Of a DNA stretch of 42,167 bases, positions 27,593 to 37,705 are shown piece by piece (position 1 is the stretch's first letter; each line of letters opens with the position of its first letter). Origin of the DNA: Acinetobacter gandensis. GTDB taxonomy: Bacteria; Pseudomonadota; Gammaproteobacteria; Pseudomonadales; Moraxellaceae. Below the pieces are notes generated by a model. The model was not told the origin of the DNA and did no database searches. It saw nothing but the letters and a program-made list of their open reading frames with translations. The stretch is from positions 1 to 42,167 of the forward strand of contig NZ_LZDS01000009.1 in NCBI RefSeq assembly GCF_001678755.1. Reading direction: 5' to 3'. The position numbers and the translations under genes are program-made.

Positions 27593-27634
27593 CATTTATA
27601 CTCCTTCAATATAAATATTGAATGATGACGTCTT

Positions 27635-28177
27635 ATGGCTAAAAACATCCGCCCTTATCTTGAACATCACCCTAAAATTGACGCAACTTGCTACGTTGAT
27701 GAAATGTCAGTGGTGATTGGCGATGTTGTATTGGCTGAAAATGTCTCAGTTTGGCCATTTGCTGTGATTCGTGGTGATGTAAACCATATTCGTATTGGTA
27801 AAAACTCTAATGTGCAAGATCACTCAATGTTACATGTCAGTCATAAAAAAGCAGATAAGCCTGAAGGTTCTCCACTGATTATTGGTGAAGATGTGACGAT
27901 TGGTCATCATGTGAAATTACACGGTTGTACCATTGGTAATCGTGTTTTAGTCGGTATAGGTACGATTATTTTAGATGATGTAATTGTTGAAGATGATGTG
28001 ATGATTGGTGCTGGTTCACTTGTTCCACCTAATAAGGTTCTAGAAAGTGGTTATTTATATGTGGGCAGTCCCGTTAAGAAGGTTCGACCACTGACGGATA
28101 AAGAAAAAGCGTTTTTACCGTATTCAGCACAGAATTATGTGAAAGTGGCGAATAATTATCTTGATCAAAGTGAATAA
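27635..28177 (+). CDS. Gamma-class carbonic anhydrase-like (YrdA family) hexapeptide protein
   Basis: A 180-residue left-handed beta-helix protein of the gamma-CA/LbetaH family. The metal histidine pattern is seen in DHSMLHVSH and IGHHVKLHG. FAVIRGDVNHIRIGKNSNVQD is family-typical. Members resembling E. coli YrdA bind zinc; carbonic anhydrase activity is not always shown. No partner genes nearby. Confidence 0.88.
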   Translation: MAKNIRPYLEHHPKIDATCYVDEMSVVIGDVVLAENVSVWPFAVIRGDVNHIRIGKNSNVQDHSMLHVSHKKADKPEGSPLIIGEDVTIGHHVKLHGCTIGNRVLVGIGTIILDDVIVEDDVMIGAGSLVPPNKVLESGYLYVGSPVKKVRPLTDKEKAFLPYSAQNYVKVANNYLDQSE

Positions 28178-28254
28178 TCGACAGCTTTATTTTTTACACT
28201 TTTTTATTGCATCGTTTTATTAATAGACTAATTCAAACACAGAGTAACAATTTA

Positions 28255-28797
28255 ATGTTGGTTAAAACTTATACTCTATTATTTAGCAAAATACTTTTCA
28301 CTGGCATCATTTTAAGTTCTACAACTGCTTTTGCAAATTCACCGCAGTGTAAAGATGACTATGAAAAATTCATTGCCAAAGAGATTAAAGAAATTGGTTC
28401 AGCCTTCAATACAGGTAATTATGCATTAATCGCAGAAAAAACAGATTCATCTCTGATTAATTTTGCTGGTGGTACAGAAAAATATAACGCCATATTAGAA
28501 CTTGCTGCAAATTCATTTAAGCAAAATAAAATACAAGTGACTAAAGTTGACACTTATCCTCCAAAACAAAGTTATATCATTGGCAAAAATGAGTTTTGTG
28601 CCGTACCCAAGCAAATCACAATTTCTATGAATGGCCGTAAAATGACGGGAGATCTTTCCTTTATGCTTGCAGTACGCCCTATTGATAGCAAAGAATGGAA
28701 ATATATTGATGGTGTAGGTCTGCAAAAGAATCCAGATATGATCTATACCCTGTTCCCTGATTTACCTCGTGATAGCAAAATTCCGTTCATTGAGTAA
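28255..28797 (+). CDS. Secreted protein of unknown function
   Basis: A 180-residue protein with a signal peptide (cleavage near TTAFA). The mature part has two cysteines (PQCKDD, NEFCAVP), which may form a disulfide. I recognise no domain for certain. The start at ATG 28255 is chosen for the signal peptide; the frame begins 16 codons earlier at TTG. Followed by a perfect inverted repeat. Confidence 0.75.
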   Translation: MLVKTYTLLFSKILFTGIILSSTTAFANSPQCKDDYEKFIAKEIKEIGSAFNTGNYALIAEKTDSSLINFAGGTEKYNAILELAANSFKQNKIQVTKVDTYPPKQSYIIGKNEFCAVPKQITISMNGRKMTGDLSFMLAVRPIDSKEWKYIDGVGLQKNPDMIYTLFPDLPRDSKIPFIE

Positions 28798-28809
28798 AAA
28801 ATTTTAACT

Positions 28810-28860
28810 ATTAACATTACAGCGTTTAAAGTTATCCCTTAGATAGGCTGTAATGTTAAT
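28810..28860. repeat. Perfect 14-bp inverted repeat
   Basis: attaacattacagc (28810-28823) and gctgtaatgttaat (28847-28860) are exact reverse complements separated by 23 bp. No U-tract follows on the plus strand; on the minus strand AGTTAAAATTTTTT follows. It may end the previous transcript or be an operator. Confidence 0.7.
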
Positions 28861-28956
28861 TCAATTAAAACTCCGTAAAGGTTATTTGAAAAAATCAACA
28901 TAGCCACCGCCCCCTAAATTTTGTAGAATAGCGTTTTTAACCCATGGTGCTTTTCT

Positions 28957-29442
28957 ATGACCGCTTGGACTGCTCACGTCACTGTTGCGACAGTCGTTGA
29001 AAAAGACGGAAAATTCCTCTTTGTTGAAGAACATACAGAAGGTGTTACGCACACTGTATTTAATCAACCTGCAGGTCATGTCGAGTGTGGCGAAACGCTG
29101 ATTGAAGCCGCCATTCGCGAAACCATGGAAGAAACAGGTCACGATGTAGAGATCACCCACCTTTTGGGCATGTATACGTATACCCCACCAATGTTCCCTG
29201 ATCGTACTTATTTCCGTTTCTGTTTCTTAGCTAAAGACATTCAGCACCATGCCGATGCACAGTTAGACACAGGTATTGTTGGTGCAGTTTGGATGACGCT
29301 TGATGAACTGATTGAGTCAGCACGTGCACGCAGTCCATTGGTGATTAAAGCTGTGCAAGATGCCCTTTCAGGTCAAAAATATCCTTTATCGCTCATTTAC
29401 GAGCACCAAAATTCTCCCTTAATTTCAAATTTGGATGCTTAA
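28957..29442 (+). CDS. nudJ: NUDIX hydrolase, NudJ-like
   Basis: A 161-residue protein with a complete Nudix box, [20 protein letters not shown] followed by TG. NudJ acts on HMP-PP and other pyrophosphates in E. coli. The neighbours mnmA, hflD and purB have the same order as in E. coli (ymfB/nudJ-mnmA-hflD-purB), which supports the identity. It ends 5 bp before the mnmA start. Confidence 0.88.
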   Translation: MTAWTAHVTVATVVEKDGKFLFVEEHTEGVTHTVFNQPAGHVECGETLIEAAIRETMEETGHDVEITHLLGMYTYTPPMFPDRTYFRFCFLAKDIQHHADAQLDTGIVGAVWMTLDELIESARARSPLVIKAVQDALSGQKYPLSLIYEHQNSPLISNLDA

Positions 29443-29446
29443 TCCT

Positions 29447-30583
29447 ATGCAACAACGTGTCATCGTCGGTATGTCTGGTGGTGTAGATTCCTCTGTGTCT
29501 GCAGCACTTCTTCTTCAACAAGGCTATCAAGTTGAAGGTCTTTTCATGAAAAACTGGGAAGAAGATGACGGCACGGAATACTGTACGGCAATGGAAGACC
29601 TTGCCGATGCACAAGCCGTATGCGACAAAATTGGAATCAAACTACATACTGCCAATTTCGCCATGGAATATTGGGATCGCGTATTTGAACACTTCCTACA
29701 AGAATATGCAGCAGGTCGTACCCCTAACCCAGATATTTTATGCAATAAAGAAATTAAATTCCGTGCGTTTTTAGACCATGCTGTGAACTTAGGTGCAGAC
29801 TTTATTGCAACAGGTCACTACTGCCGTCGTGGTGAAACACTTAAAAATTCACGTGGTGAAGAATATGCACCGCTGCTACGTGGCGTAGACCAAAATAAAG
29901 ATCAAACTTATTTCTTACATGCAGTGCATGGCCGCGAAATTAATAAGACTTTGTTCCCTGTTGGTGAAATTGAAAAACCACAAGTTCGCAAAATTGCTGA
30001 AGAATTAGGTTTAGCGACTGCGAAGAAAAAAGACTCCACAGGTATCTGCTTTATTGGTGAACGTCGCTTTAATGACTTCCTGAAGCAATATTTACCTGCG
30101 CAACCCGGAAAAATCGTATTAGATACCGGTAAAGAGGTTGGTGATCATCACGGCTTAATGTACTATACGCTCGGCCAACGCGGCGGTATAGGTCTTGGAG
30201 GACTCAAAGGTGCTGAAGAAGGTGCTTGGTTTGTGCTTCACAAAGACATTGAGGGTAATCGCTTAGTGATTGGCCAAGGTCATGAGCACCCACTCATGCA
30301 AAGTACTATTTTATGGTCTGAAGCGATTGATTGGGTTGCAGGCGAACAAGAAATACCTGAAACAGGTTTTCGCTGTACGGCTAAAACACGTTATCGCCAA
30401 CCTGACCAACAATGTACATTATTTAAAGACCCTGCTGCACCAAACGGTGTACGTGTCGAGTTCGATGAACCACAACGTGCCGTGACACCGGGTCAAAGTG
30501 TGGTGTTCTACACTGGTGAAGTTTGTTTAGGTGGTGGTGTGATTCATCATACCAATTCCCCTAAACCGGATTTTATTTCATAA
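29447..30583 (+). CDS. mnmA: tRNA-specific 2-thiouridylase MnmA
   Basis: A 378-residue ATP-pyrophosphatase. The P-loop SGGVDSS lies at residues 10-16; catalytic cysteines C99 (DILCNKE) and C201 (TGICFIG) match E. coli C102 and C199. It thiolates wobble U34 of tRNAs for Lys, Glu and Gln. ATG 29447 gives the family N-terminus [15 protein letters not shown] 29435 is possible and overlaps nudJ. It is followed by hflD after 12 bp. Confidence 0.95.
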   Translation: MQQRVIVGMSGGVDSSVSAALLLQQGYQVEGLFMKNWEEDDGTEYCTAMEDLADAQAVCDKIGIKLHTANFAMEYWDRVFEHFLQEYAAGRTPNPDILCNKEIKFRAFLDHAVNLGADFIATGHYCRRGETLKNSRGEEYAPLLRGVDQNKDQTYFLHAVHGREINKTLFPVGEIEKPQVRKIAEELGLATAKKKDSTGICFIGERRFNDFLKQYLPAQPGKIVLDTGKEVGDHHGLMYYTLGQRGGIGLGGLKGAEEGAWFVLHKDIEGNRLVIGQGHEHPLMQSTILWSEAIDWVAGEQEIPETGFRCTAKTRYRQPDQQCTLFKDPAAPNGVRVEFDEPQRAVTPGQSVVFYTGEVCLGGGVIHHTNSPKPDFIS

Positions 30584-30595
30584 GGATTGTTTCGG

Positions 30596-31327
30596 ATGAC
30601 AGAGTTACCGTTTCAACAGCCTCAAACTCTGAATACTCGCCAAAATCGCGCATTGGCGTTAGCTGCTGTTTTTCAAGCAACACAGCTAACCCATATGACC
30701 GCGTTGACGGGTACACAAAGTATTGGTGAAAGCGGTAATTTTTATTTTGAACATCTCATCAAAGCCAGTTTGAATATCCGTCCTAAATCCAATCAGTCCA
30801 ATCAAACGCTCGATTTTTTTGATAAATTGGCGGATATTTCTCTCGGTTTAAAAACTTTAGAAAGCAGCATTACCCAGCCATTTAACACTTCCCCAAAATC
30901 TAGATTGCCTAAACTTGCAAATACCAAGCTACCAATGACCTATGCAATGACTTTATTGCAATTAGAAAAAAAAGTGTATAGCAATCCGAAGTTCGTTGAA
31001 ATTATTGAACAATCCCAACAAAAAATTCTTAGACAGCTCTCCTTTTTCGATAATAATTATTTACATCCAAGTATCATTGCCAACCTTGCTCAAACATATA
31101 TTGAAACTGCTGGATCAATTAATCCACGCATTATGGTTCGAGGCAACGCTGAAGCATTTAAAGATACAGCACATACCAACCGCATTCGCGCGACATTATT
31201 CACAGGCTTACAAATGGCTCACTTGTGGCGTCAGCTCGGCGGTAGCTCGTGGGGTATGATTTTCAGCAAGCGCAAGCTGCTCCAAGATATTCAAGATCTC
31301 GCTCGTTTACAGTATCAGGTGGTTTAA
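30596..31327 (+). CDS. hflD: High-frequency lysogenization protein HflD homologue (DUF489)
   Basis: A 243-residue mostly helical protein. [36 protein letters not shown] residues and the ISAVPxxxx-region equivalents fit HflD. In E. coli it binds lambda CII. The start is ATG 30596 with AGGA nine bases before. Position between mnmA and purB is conserved. Confidence 0.85.
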   Translation: MTELPFQQPQTLNTRQNRALALAAVFQATQLTHMTALTGTQSIGESGNFYFEHLIKASLNIRPKSNQSNQTLDFFDKLADISLGLKTLESSITQPFNTSPKSRLPKLANTKLPMTYAMTLLQLEKKVYSNPKFVEIIEQSQQKILRQLSFFDNNYLHPSIIANLAQTYIETAGSINPRIMVRGNAEAFKDTAHTNRIRATLFTGLQMAHLWRQLGGSSWGMIFSKRKLLQDIQDLARLQYQVV

Positions 31328-31374
31328 CTGATGGCTGTGATGAACTTTGTTTTACGTTTAATTCCAATGTTTAA

Positions 31375-32772
<1,398 letters not shown>

Positions 32773-32798
32773 CGTCTAAAATCTAATTTTAGATAGAT

Positions 32799-32828
32799 AA
32801 AAAACGAGGCTTAATGCCTCGTTTTTTA
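32799..32828. terminator. Shared terminator purB / small gene
   Basis: Arms cgaggc (32805-32810) and gcctcg (32816-32821) flanked by A4 and T6; serves convergent genes. Confidence 0.85.
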
Positions 32829-32838
32829 TTGCGCCAAA

Positions 32839-33081
32839 TTATTCAGATAAAGGACAATATTTTGCCCAATCATCTTTCATGCGCTGTAATTCACAACCGG
32901 TTAACACATCACTGAAATAGATATAATAGGTCACGTCTGGATATTTAATTTCATGGCGAAAAAGCATTCCACGTAATGACACAGAAAGTTCTTCAGGAAA
33001 ATCATCTTCTAAATACAGTTCTTCAAAATCATAATTAAAATAACAGTTTTGTTTCGCTTCAAATGCTTCGATTACAGCCAT
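32839..33081 (-). CDS. Small acidic protein of unknown function
   Basis: An 80-residue soluble acidic protein with many aromatic and acidic residues (FNYDFEELYLEDDFPEEL) and no membrane helix. I know no family. ATG 33081 is chosen, with AGGA nine bases upstream. It overlaps by 26 bp the end of the truncated frame at 33056-33187, as if both had belonged to one operon before the IS arrived. Confidence 0.6.
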   Translation of the reverse strand: MAVIEAFEAKQNCYFNYDFEELYLEDDFPEELSVSLRGMLFRHEIKYPDVTYYIYFSDVLTGCELQRMKDDWAKYCPLSE

Positions 33082-33187
33082 TTGCAAATCCTAAAATTCT
33101 ATCATTTGGAAATTCATCTAGTTTAACGGATTCAACAGATAAGATCGCTGAATATGTATTTCCAACTTCGAAATGAGCTACAAACAT
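33056..33187 (-). pseudogene. C-terminal fragment of an unknown gene cut by the IS3 element
   Basis: A 43-codon open frame enters from the IS edge and ends at 33056 (MFVAHFEVGNTYSAILSVES and onward). It has no ribosome site of its own. The frame runs up to the element's left repeat, so it may be the tail of a gene interrupted there. No family is recognised; it could be chance. Confidence 0.3.
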
Positions 33188-33259
33188 AGGTAATCCCCCC
33201 TAAAAATAATAGGATCTAAAAGTAGAATTTTCTCTTAAGATACGAGCAGGAGATTCTGC

Positions 33260-33526
33260 ATGAAAACATCTAAATTTACTGACAGTCAGATCATGTCCAT
33301 CTTGAAACAGGCTGAATCTGGCACACCTGTAGCGACCCTTTGCCGTGAACACGGCATGAGTAATGCTACCTTTTATAAATGGCGTGCCAAATATGGTGGT
33401 ATGGATACATCATTAATGGCTCGACTGAAAGAGCTAGAAGCCGAAAATACCAGACTTAAAAAGATGTATGCGGAAGAGCGATTAAAGGCCGAAATCATCC
33501 AGGAAGCGATGGCAAAAAAGTGGTAA
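33260..33526 (+). CDS. IS3-family transposase OrfA
   Basis: An 88-residue helix-turn-helix protein: [20 protein letters not shown], then [24 protein letters not shown] (shortened here to its key residues) and a leucine-zipper-like C-terminus ending in EAMAKKW. AGGAG precedes the ATG. An A6G run just before the stop is the usual frameshift site into OrfB. Confidence 0.92.
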   Translation: MKTSKFTDSQIMSILKQAESGTPVATLCREHGMSNATFYKWRAKYGGMDTSLMARLKELEAENTRLKKMYAEERLKAEIIQEAMAKKW

Positions 33527-33545
33527 AGCCATCTTTCGGCGTAAG

Positions 33546-34334
33546 ATGGCACAACAGGCAGTTGCCCAGCATGCCATTAGTATTCGTTTGGCTTGTAAAG
33601 CATTTGGCATTAGTGAAACCTGCTACCGCTATCAAGCCAAACTCAGCGATGACAATGCACTCATTGCTGAACAGCTCATTGAACTCACTGAGGAAAATTC
33701 CGATTGGGGCTTTGGTTTGTGCTTCTCGTATTTACGGCATGTTGAGAGTTGCTGCTGGAATCACAAGCGGGTTTACCGCATTTACTGTGAGTTGGCACTG
33801 AATCTGCGTATTAAACCGAGAAGAAGACTAAAACGGCATGCGCCTGAACCATTGAAAGAACCAATCCGAGAAAATCAGGTTTGGTCATTAGATTTTATGC
33901 ATGATCAGCTTTCCGATGGTCGCAAGTTTCGATTATTGAATGTGATTGATGATTACCGCCGCGAAGGCCTAGCCATTGAAGCAGGGTTCTCATTGCCCAC
34001 AATCAGGGTTATTCGTACGTTGAATCAATTGCTGGAGTGGAGAGAAAAACCGTTAGTGATCCGATGCGATAATGGTCCCGAATTTATCAGTCACGAATTT
34101 GTGCGCTGGGCTACTGAGCACGGTATTCGTATTGAATATATTCAACCGGGTAAGCCACAGCAGAATGCGTATATTGAACGCTATAATCGGACCATACGTT
34201 ATAGTTGGCTGAGCAAGCATTTATTTGATACTTTGGATGAAGTACAAGATTATGCAACAAACTGGTTGTGGCATTACAACCATGAAAGACCACATCAAGC
34301 TAACAAAGGAAAGCCACCTCTAATGGCTGCTTAA
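33546..34334 (+). CDS. IS3-family transposase OrfB (DDE core), possibly frameshifted at its start
   Basis: A 262-residue DDE integrase. The triad residues are in [15 protein letters not shown] and [11 protein letters not shown], and [10 protein letters not shown] ends it. The -1 frame after OrfA begins GTG at 33520 and reads VVKPS as in related OrfB starts, but then departs from the family, and the DDE frame reads RRKMAQQAV only two bases (or one) out of phase. The OrfAB fusion would thus fail unless this is a natural variant. Confidence 0.8.
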   Translation: MAQQAVAQHAISIRLACKAFGISETCYRYQAKLSDDNALIAEQLIELTEENSDWGFGLCFSYLRHVESCCWNHKRVYRIYCELALNLRIKPRRRLKRHAPEPLKEPIRENQVWSLDFMHDQLSDGRKFRLLNVIDDYRREGLAIEAGFSLPTIRVIRTLNQLLEWREKPLVIRCDNGPEFISHEFVRWATEHGIRIEYIQPGKPQQNAYIERYNRTIRYSWLSKHLFDTLDEVQDYATNWLWHYNHERPHQANKGKPPLMAA

Positions 34335-34390
34335 CCTCTACTTTTAACTTCGCTTATTTATGGGAGGATTACCCCTACTCGATGGATCGA

Positions 34391-34513
34391 TTAAATATCG
34401 ATTGGCTTGAGTTCTAACTGAATAATTGAAGGTTGAGATATTTGTATTTTGTTGGCCTGAGTTTCTTTTAAAATCGTTTGATCTTTCTTCGATATCACGA
34501 CAATTTTTGTCAT
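34391..34513 (-). pseudogene. Truncated N-terminus of a Bap/BapA-like giant adhesin gene
   Basis: The minus strand from ATG 34513 reads MTKIVVISKKDQTILKETQA and then ISQPSIIQLELKPIDI, ending at TAA 34391, 17 bp before the IS3 end. GAGGGAAAA precedes the ATG, so it looks like a true start. The pattern (short basic start, V-I-S-K, S-x-I-x-L, D-I) fits the prefix domain of Bap/BapA/LapF-type biofilm adhesins. The stop could come from an extra T in atttaatcg: without it the frame runs on to the IS edge. The remaining thousands of codons are absent from this window. Confidence 0.6.
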
Positions 34514-34644
34514 TTTTCCCTCAGTGTTATTATGTAATAAACATCTAATAAATAATTAGTTAAGTACCTTATCAAATTGATGTTGAACAAACAAACCATT
34601 CTATATATTTATTCGTCAGAATTATTTTTTATTTAATTTTTCAC

Positions 34645-34676
34645 TAAAAAAGGCCATCCTAAAATGACCTTTTTAT
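34645..34676 (-). terminator. Terminator after sohB
   Basis: aaaggccat and atgaccttt pair with one G-U and are flanked by A/T runs, 40 bp past the sohB stop on the minus strand. Confidence 0.7.
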
Positions 34677-34711
34677 ATCTATACAACAGCTCGACTAGAC
34701 GAGACTTAAAA

Positions 34712-35674
34712 TCATAATTTTGGATCTTTTAATTGAACCATGTTCGCATTGGCTTTCGTTAGTGATTCCATCACTTTAGATATCACAGCAGGAACCAATG
34801 AGTCAGCAATTTGAGCTGCCTGCAGGCCTAATTTTTCACCTAGCGTCGGTTTTTTACGAGTTTCAATTACATAAACATCATGCTGCGGTAAAAGACTTAA
34901 TAAATATTCATCAGAGGTCTTAAGTTGATCAACTAAATTCAAATCTAGGGCGTCTTGACCATACCAATGCTCACCTGTAGCGACTTTTTCTACGTTCAGT
35001 TGTGGGCGGTATTTTTCAACGAAGTGCTTAAACAAGTTATGCGTTTGCTGTAACTCTTCTTCAAACTTTGCTTTACCTTCTTCAGTATTTTCACCAAACA
35101 TGGTCACAGTACGTTTGAATTGACCCGCGGTATAAAGTTCAAAATCAATATGCTTTTCTTTTAACAGACGATTAAAGTTTGGAACTTGTGCAACCACGCC
35201 AATTGAACCAACAACAGCAAATGGTGCAGAGACAATTTCAGAACCAATACATGCCATCATATAGCCACCACTTGCAGCGACTTTATCTACACAAATCGTT
35301 AGTTTAAAACCTGCATCACGTAAACGTACCAATTGTGCAGCAGCTAAACCATAACCATGTACCATACCGCCTGGGCTTTCTAAACGAAGTACCACGCGGT
35401 CACGACCTGCTTTTGCAGTCGCCAAAATCAATGTAATTTCTTCTCGAAGGCTTTCGACAGCCGACGCTGCGGTATCACCTTTAAAATCGAGTACATATAT
35501 TTTTTCATTATTTTTCTTACGCTGACGCGCTTCTTTTGAAAGTTGCTGTGCAAGCTGTAAAAGCTCTAATTTAGATGCAGTCGTTTGAGCAATTTTTTTT
35601 CGTTGTTCGTTAATACATGCATTCAAATGACTGACACGAATTTCAGCAGGTAATTTTGGATTATGAAATAGCAT
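34712..35674 (-). CDS. sohB: SohB-type S49 serine peptidase lacking an N-terminal membrane anchor
   Basis: A 320-residue S49 peptidase. YVLDFKGD starts the domain, VVLRLESPGGMVHGYGLAA is the family signature, and the catalytic serine S135 lies in VDKVAASGGYMMAC; AGQFKRT probably holds the general-base lysine. E. coli SohB (349) begins with a membrane helix; here the first 60 residues are charged and helical with none, so it may be cytoplasmic or only peripherally attached. The ORF opens with TTG six codons upstream, but ATG 35674 fits better. Substrates are unknown. Confidence 0.9.
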   Translation of the reverse strand: MLFHNPKLPAEIRVSHLNACINEQRKKIAQTTASKLELLQLAQQLSKEARQRKKNNEKIYVLDFKGDTAASAVESLREEITLILATAKAGRDRVVLRLESPGGMVHGYGLAAAQLVRLRDAGFKLTICVDKVAASGGYMMACIGSEIVSAPFAVVGSIGVVAQVPNFNRLLKEKHIDFELYTAGQFKRTVTMFGENTEEGKAKFEEELQQTHNLFKHFVEKYRPQLNVEKVATGEHWYGQDALDLNLVDQLKTSDEYLLSLLPQHDVYVIETRKKPTLGEKLGLQAAQIADSLVPAVISKVMESLTKANANMVQLKDPKL

Positions 35675-35839
35675 AATATTTTCTTTTCTCAATTCGACGC
35701 TAAGCTTATGTTTTAGATTAGGTCAATTGCATGCTTTTTCAATAGCAGTTTTACGAATAATGCAATTATATATATCGGCCCATGTAGTGTGTGCAGAAAT
35801 TATGTTCTTTTTGCTGTCGGTATTATCGTCTTCTTCAGC

Positions 35840-36481
35840 CTACTTTTTACGCAAAGTGCGCTGTTCTTGAGTTTGCAACAGCTGATACTGACTTTCAACT
35901 TCCATCACTGCAAATAAGCGTATATAAAGACAGAAAATTCCATAATAAATCAGCCCGATCAGCACAGCATTGATAGGCCACCATGTTTGTATCCAAAAAT
36001 CACTGCGGCGGTCAGACTCATTTGGCGTGATGACTGAATACATCAGAATAAATACCGCAATTATCATTATGAACACTGCAGCTTCTGAAACCCAGCTGTT
36101 CAACAATGTTTTTTTTCCTTCTGCTTGGGCTTTGTGATACCTATTCATTTTAAATTGCGCATGCGCACGTGTATATTCACGCCATGCCTGGCGGCCGCCC
36201 CGCTCTCGTAACTGAAGGCGCATCAAAATGTACAAAACTGGCCCCATAGCGATGCCAACAAAAACAAAGACGTCATATAGCCAGCGATGATAATTCGTCA
36301 TACCTTCGCTTGCAGCTGTTGTAAATAAACCGTCATAAGAGATAAATACAGCAAGAATCAAACTGACCGCTACCAACGCTACAGCAATGATATGCGCAAT
36401 ATAAGGGGTACCAAAAACTGCTTTAAAATATGCTTTTTGCGTATTTTTTAATAATTCAGCCTGTTTTTTATCTTGAAGCAT
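35840..36481 (-). CDS. Four-helix inner-membrane protein of unknown function
   Basis: A 213-residue protein with four hydrophobic helices at about 28-50, 67-91, 134-154 and 167-192, and a basic region between helices 2 and 3 (RLQLRERGGRQAWREYTRAH). The C-terminus is charged. No family is recognised. Its gene lies 160 bp upstream of sohB in the same direction; the two may or may not share a transcript. Confidence 0.75.
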   Translation of the reverse strand: MLQDKKQAELLKNTQKAYFKAVFGTPYIAHIIAVALVAVSLILAVFISYDGLFTTAASEGMTNYHRWLYDVFVFVGIAMGPVLYILMRLQLRERGGRQAWREYTRAHAQFKMNRYHKAQAEGKKTLLNSWVSEAAVFIMIIAVFILMYSVITPNESDRRSDFWIQTWWPINAVLIGLIYYGIFCLYIRLFAVMEVESQYQLLQTQEQRTLRKK

Positions 36482-36716
36482 TATGTCTACTGCATAATAA
36501 TTAGATATTAATCATAACAAAATAAAATTTAAGATTATGTTTTTTATAAAGTTAATATTTTAATAATATAAATACAGCTCACATGAGTACTCAATTACTA
36601 GATCTTTTTCACACTATATAAGGCTATTTAAGATCACTTATTCTCCTGTTTTTAATAAATTCACTCCAGCCTACTGATGAAGATTTGCTTATAGCCCTTG
36701 ATATGTAATTCTAATC

Positions 36717-36748
36717 TAAAAAAACAGAGCTTCTTAGCTCTGTTTTTT
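36717..36748 (-). terminator. Terminator of the pst operon
   Basis: Arms acagagc and gctctgt around ttctta with A- and T-runs, 21 bp beyond the pstB stop. Confidence 0.9.
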
Positions 36749-36768
36749 AAATCATGTCTTGAGCTTAA

Positions 36769-37692
36769 TTAACCAAAACGACCCGTGATATAAGCTTCTG
36801 TAAGTTGATGGTCTGGTTGAGTAAATACCTTTTCTGTCGCATTTACTTCAATTAAATCACCAAGATGGAAGTAAGCAGTACGATCAGATACACGCGCTGC
36901 TTGTTGCATTGAGTGGGTCACAATCGCAATAGTGTACTGATTTGAAAGCTCAGAAATCAGTTCTTCTACTTTAGCTGTTGCAATTGGATCCAGTGCTGAA
37001 CATGGTTCATCCATCAAAATCACTTCAGGCGATACTGCAATGGTACGAGCAATACATAAACGCTGTTGCTGACCACCTGAAAGACCTGTACCTGGTTGAT
37101 TTAAACGATCTTTCACTTCATCCCAAAGTCCGGCTTTACGCAGACTATTTTCCACTATTTCTTCCATGTCGTATTTATCACGTGCCAAACCATGAAGTTT
37201 TGGACCATAAGCGACATTATCAAAGATTGACTTTGGAAATGGGTTTGGTTTTTGGAATACCATGCCAACTTGTGCACGTAGTAAAACCACATCTAGATTG
37301 GGATCATAGATATCTTGATTATCCATCATCACTTTACCGGTTACACGGCAGCTATCAATGGTGTCATTCATACGGTTTAAGGTACGTAAGAATGTTGATT
37401 TACCACAGCCAGATGGACCAATAAAAGCAATTACTTCATTTGCATAAATATTTAGGTCAATCCCTTTGATTGCTTCAGTCTCACCGTAGTAAACATGAAC
37501 ATCTTGTGTGCTAATTTTTACATCAGTAGATTTGGCATCTTTCTTTTGACTTGTCTGTGTATCGAACTGAGACACAAACGAAGTCGATGGCTGTTTTTGA
37601 CTGCCCTGAGCAGAGGTAAATTGCGTTTGTTCTGGATTCACGGACTTATCCTGTTCTAAGGAATTCTGTTCTGGAGTAATAACTGTATTCAT
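36769..37692 (-). CDS. pstB: Phosphate ABC transporter ATPase PstB
   Basis: A 307-residue ATPase, about 50 residues longer than E. coli PstB (257) because of a Gln/Ser/Lys-rich, probably disordered N-terminus. Walker A is GPSGCGKST, the signature LSGGQQQRL and Walker [14 protein letters not shown]. It drives the PstSCAB import of phosphate. Last gene of the operon, 13 bp after pstA. No phoU follows in the window. Confidence 0.97.
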   Translation of the reverse strand: MNTVITPEQNSLEQDKSVNPEQTQFTSAQGSQKQPSTSFVSQFDTQTSQKKDAKSTDVKISTQDVHVYYGETEAIKGIDLNIYANEVIAFIGPSGCGKSTFLRTLNRMNDTIDSCRVTGKVMMDNQDIYDPNLDVVLLRAQVGMVFQKPNPFPKSIFDNVAYGPKLHGLARDKYDMEEIVENSLRKAGLWDEVKDRLNQPGTGLSGGQQQRLCIARTIAVSPEVILMDEPCSALDPIATAKVEELISELSNQYTIAIVTHSMQQAARVSDRTAYFHLGDLIEVNATEKVFTQPDHQLTEAYITGRFG

Positions 37693-37705
37693 ATAATGCT
37701 CTCAA

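Larger units (their letters stand above)
33189..34373 (+). mobile_element. IS3-family insertion sequence (IS51-like)
   Basis: An about 1185-bp element with imperfect terminal repeats: left ggtaatccccccta at 33189 and right end, whose reverse complement is ggtaatcctcccat at 34373. It holds orfA and orfB of the IS3 family. Flanking triplets (ata/cct) do not match, so no target duplication is visible, consistent with later deletion or recombination. Confidence 0.85.

Noticed and set aside
33520..33801. 93-residue frame overlapping orfB
   Set aside because: Only its first five residues resemble the family; the rest is the wrong frame of the transposase.
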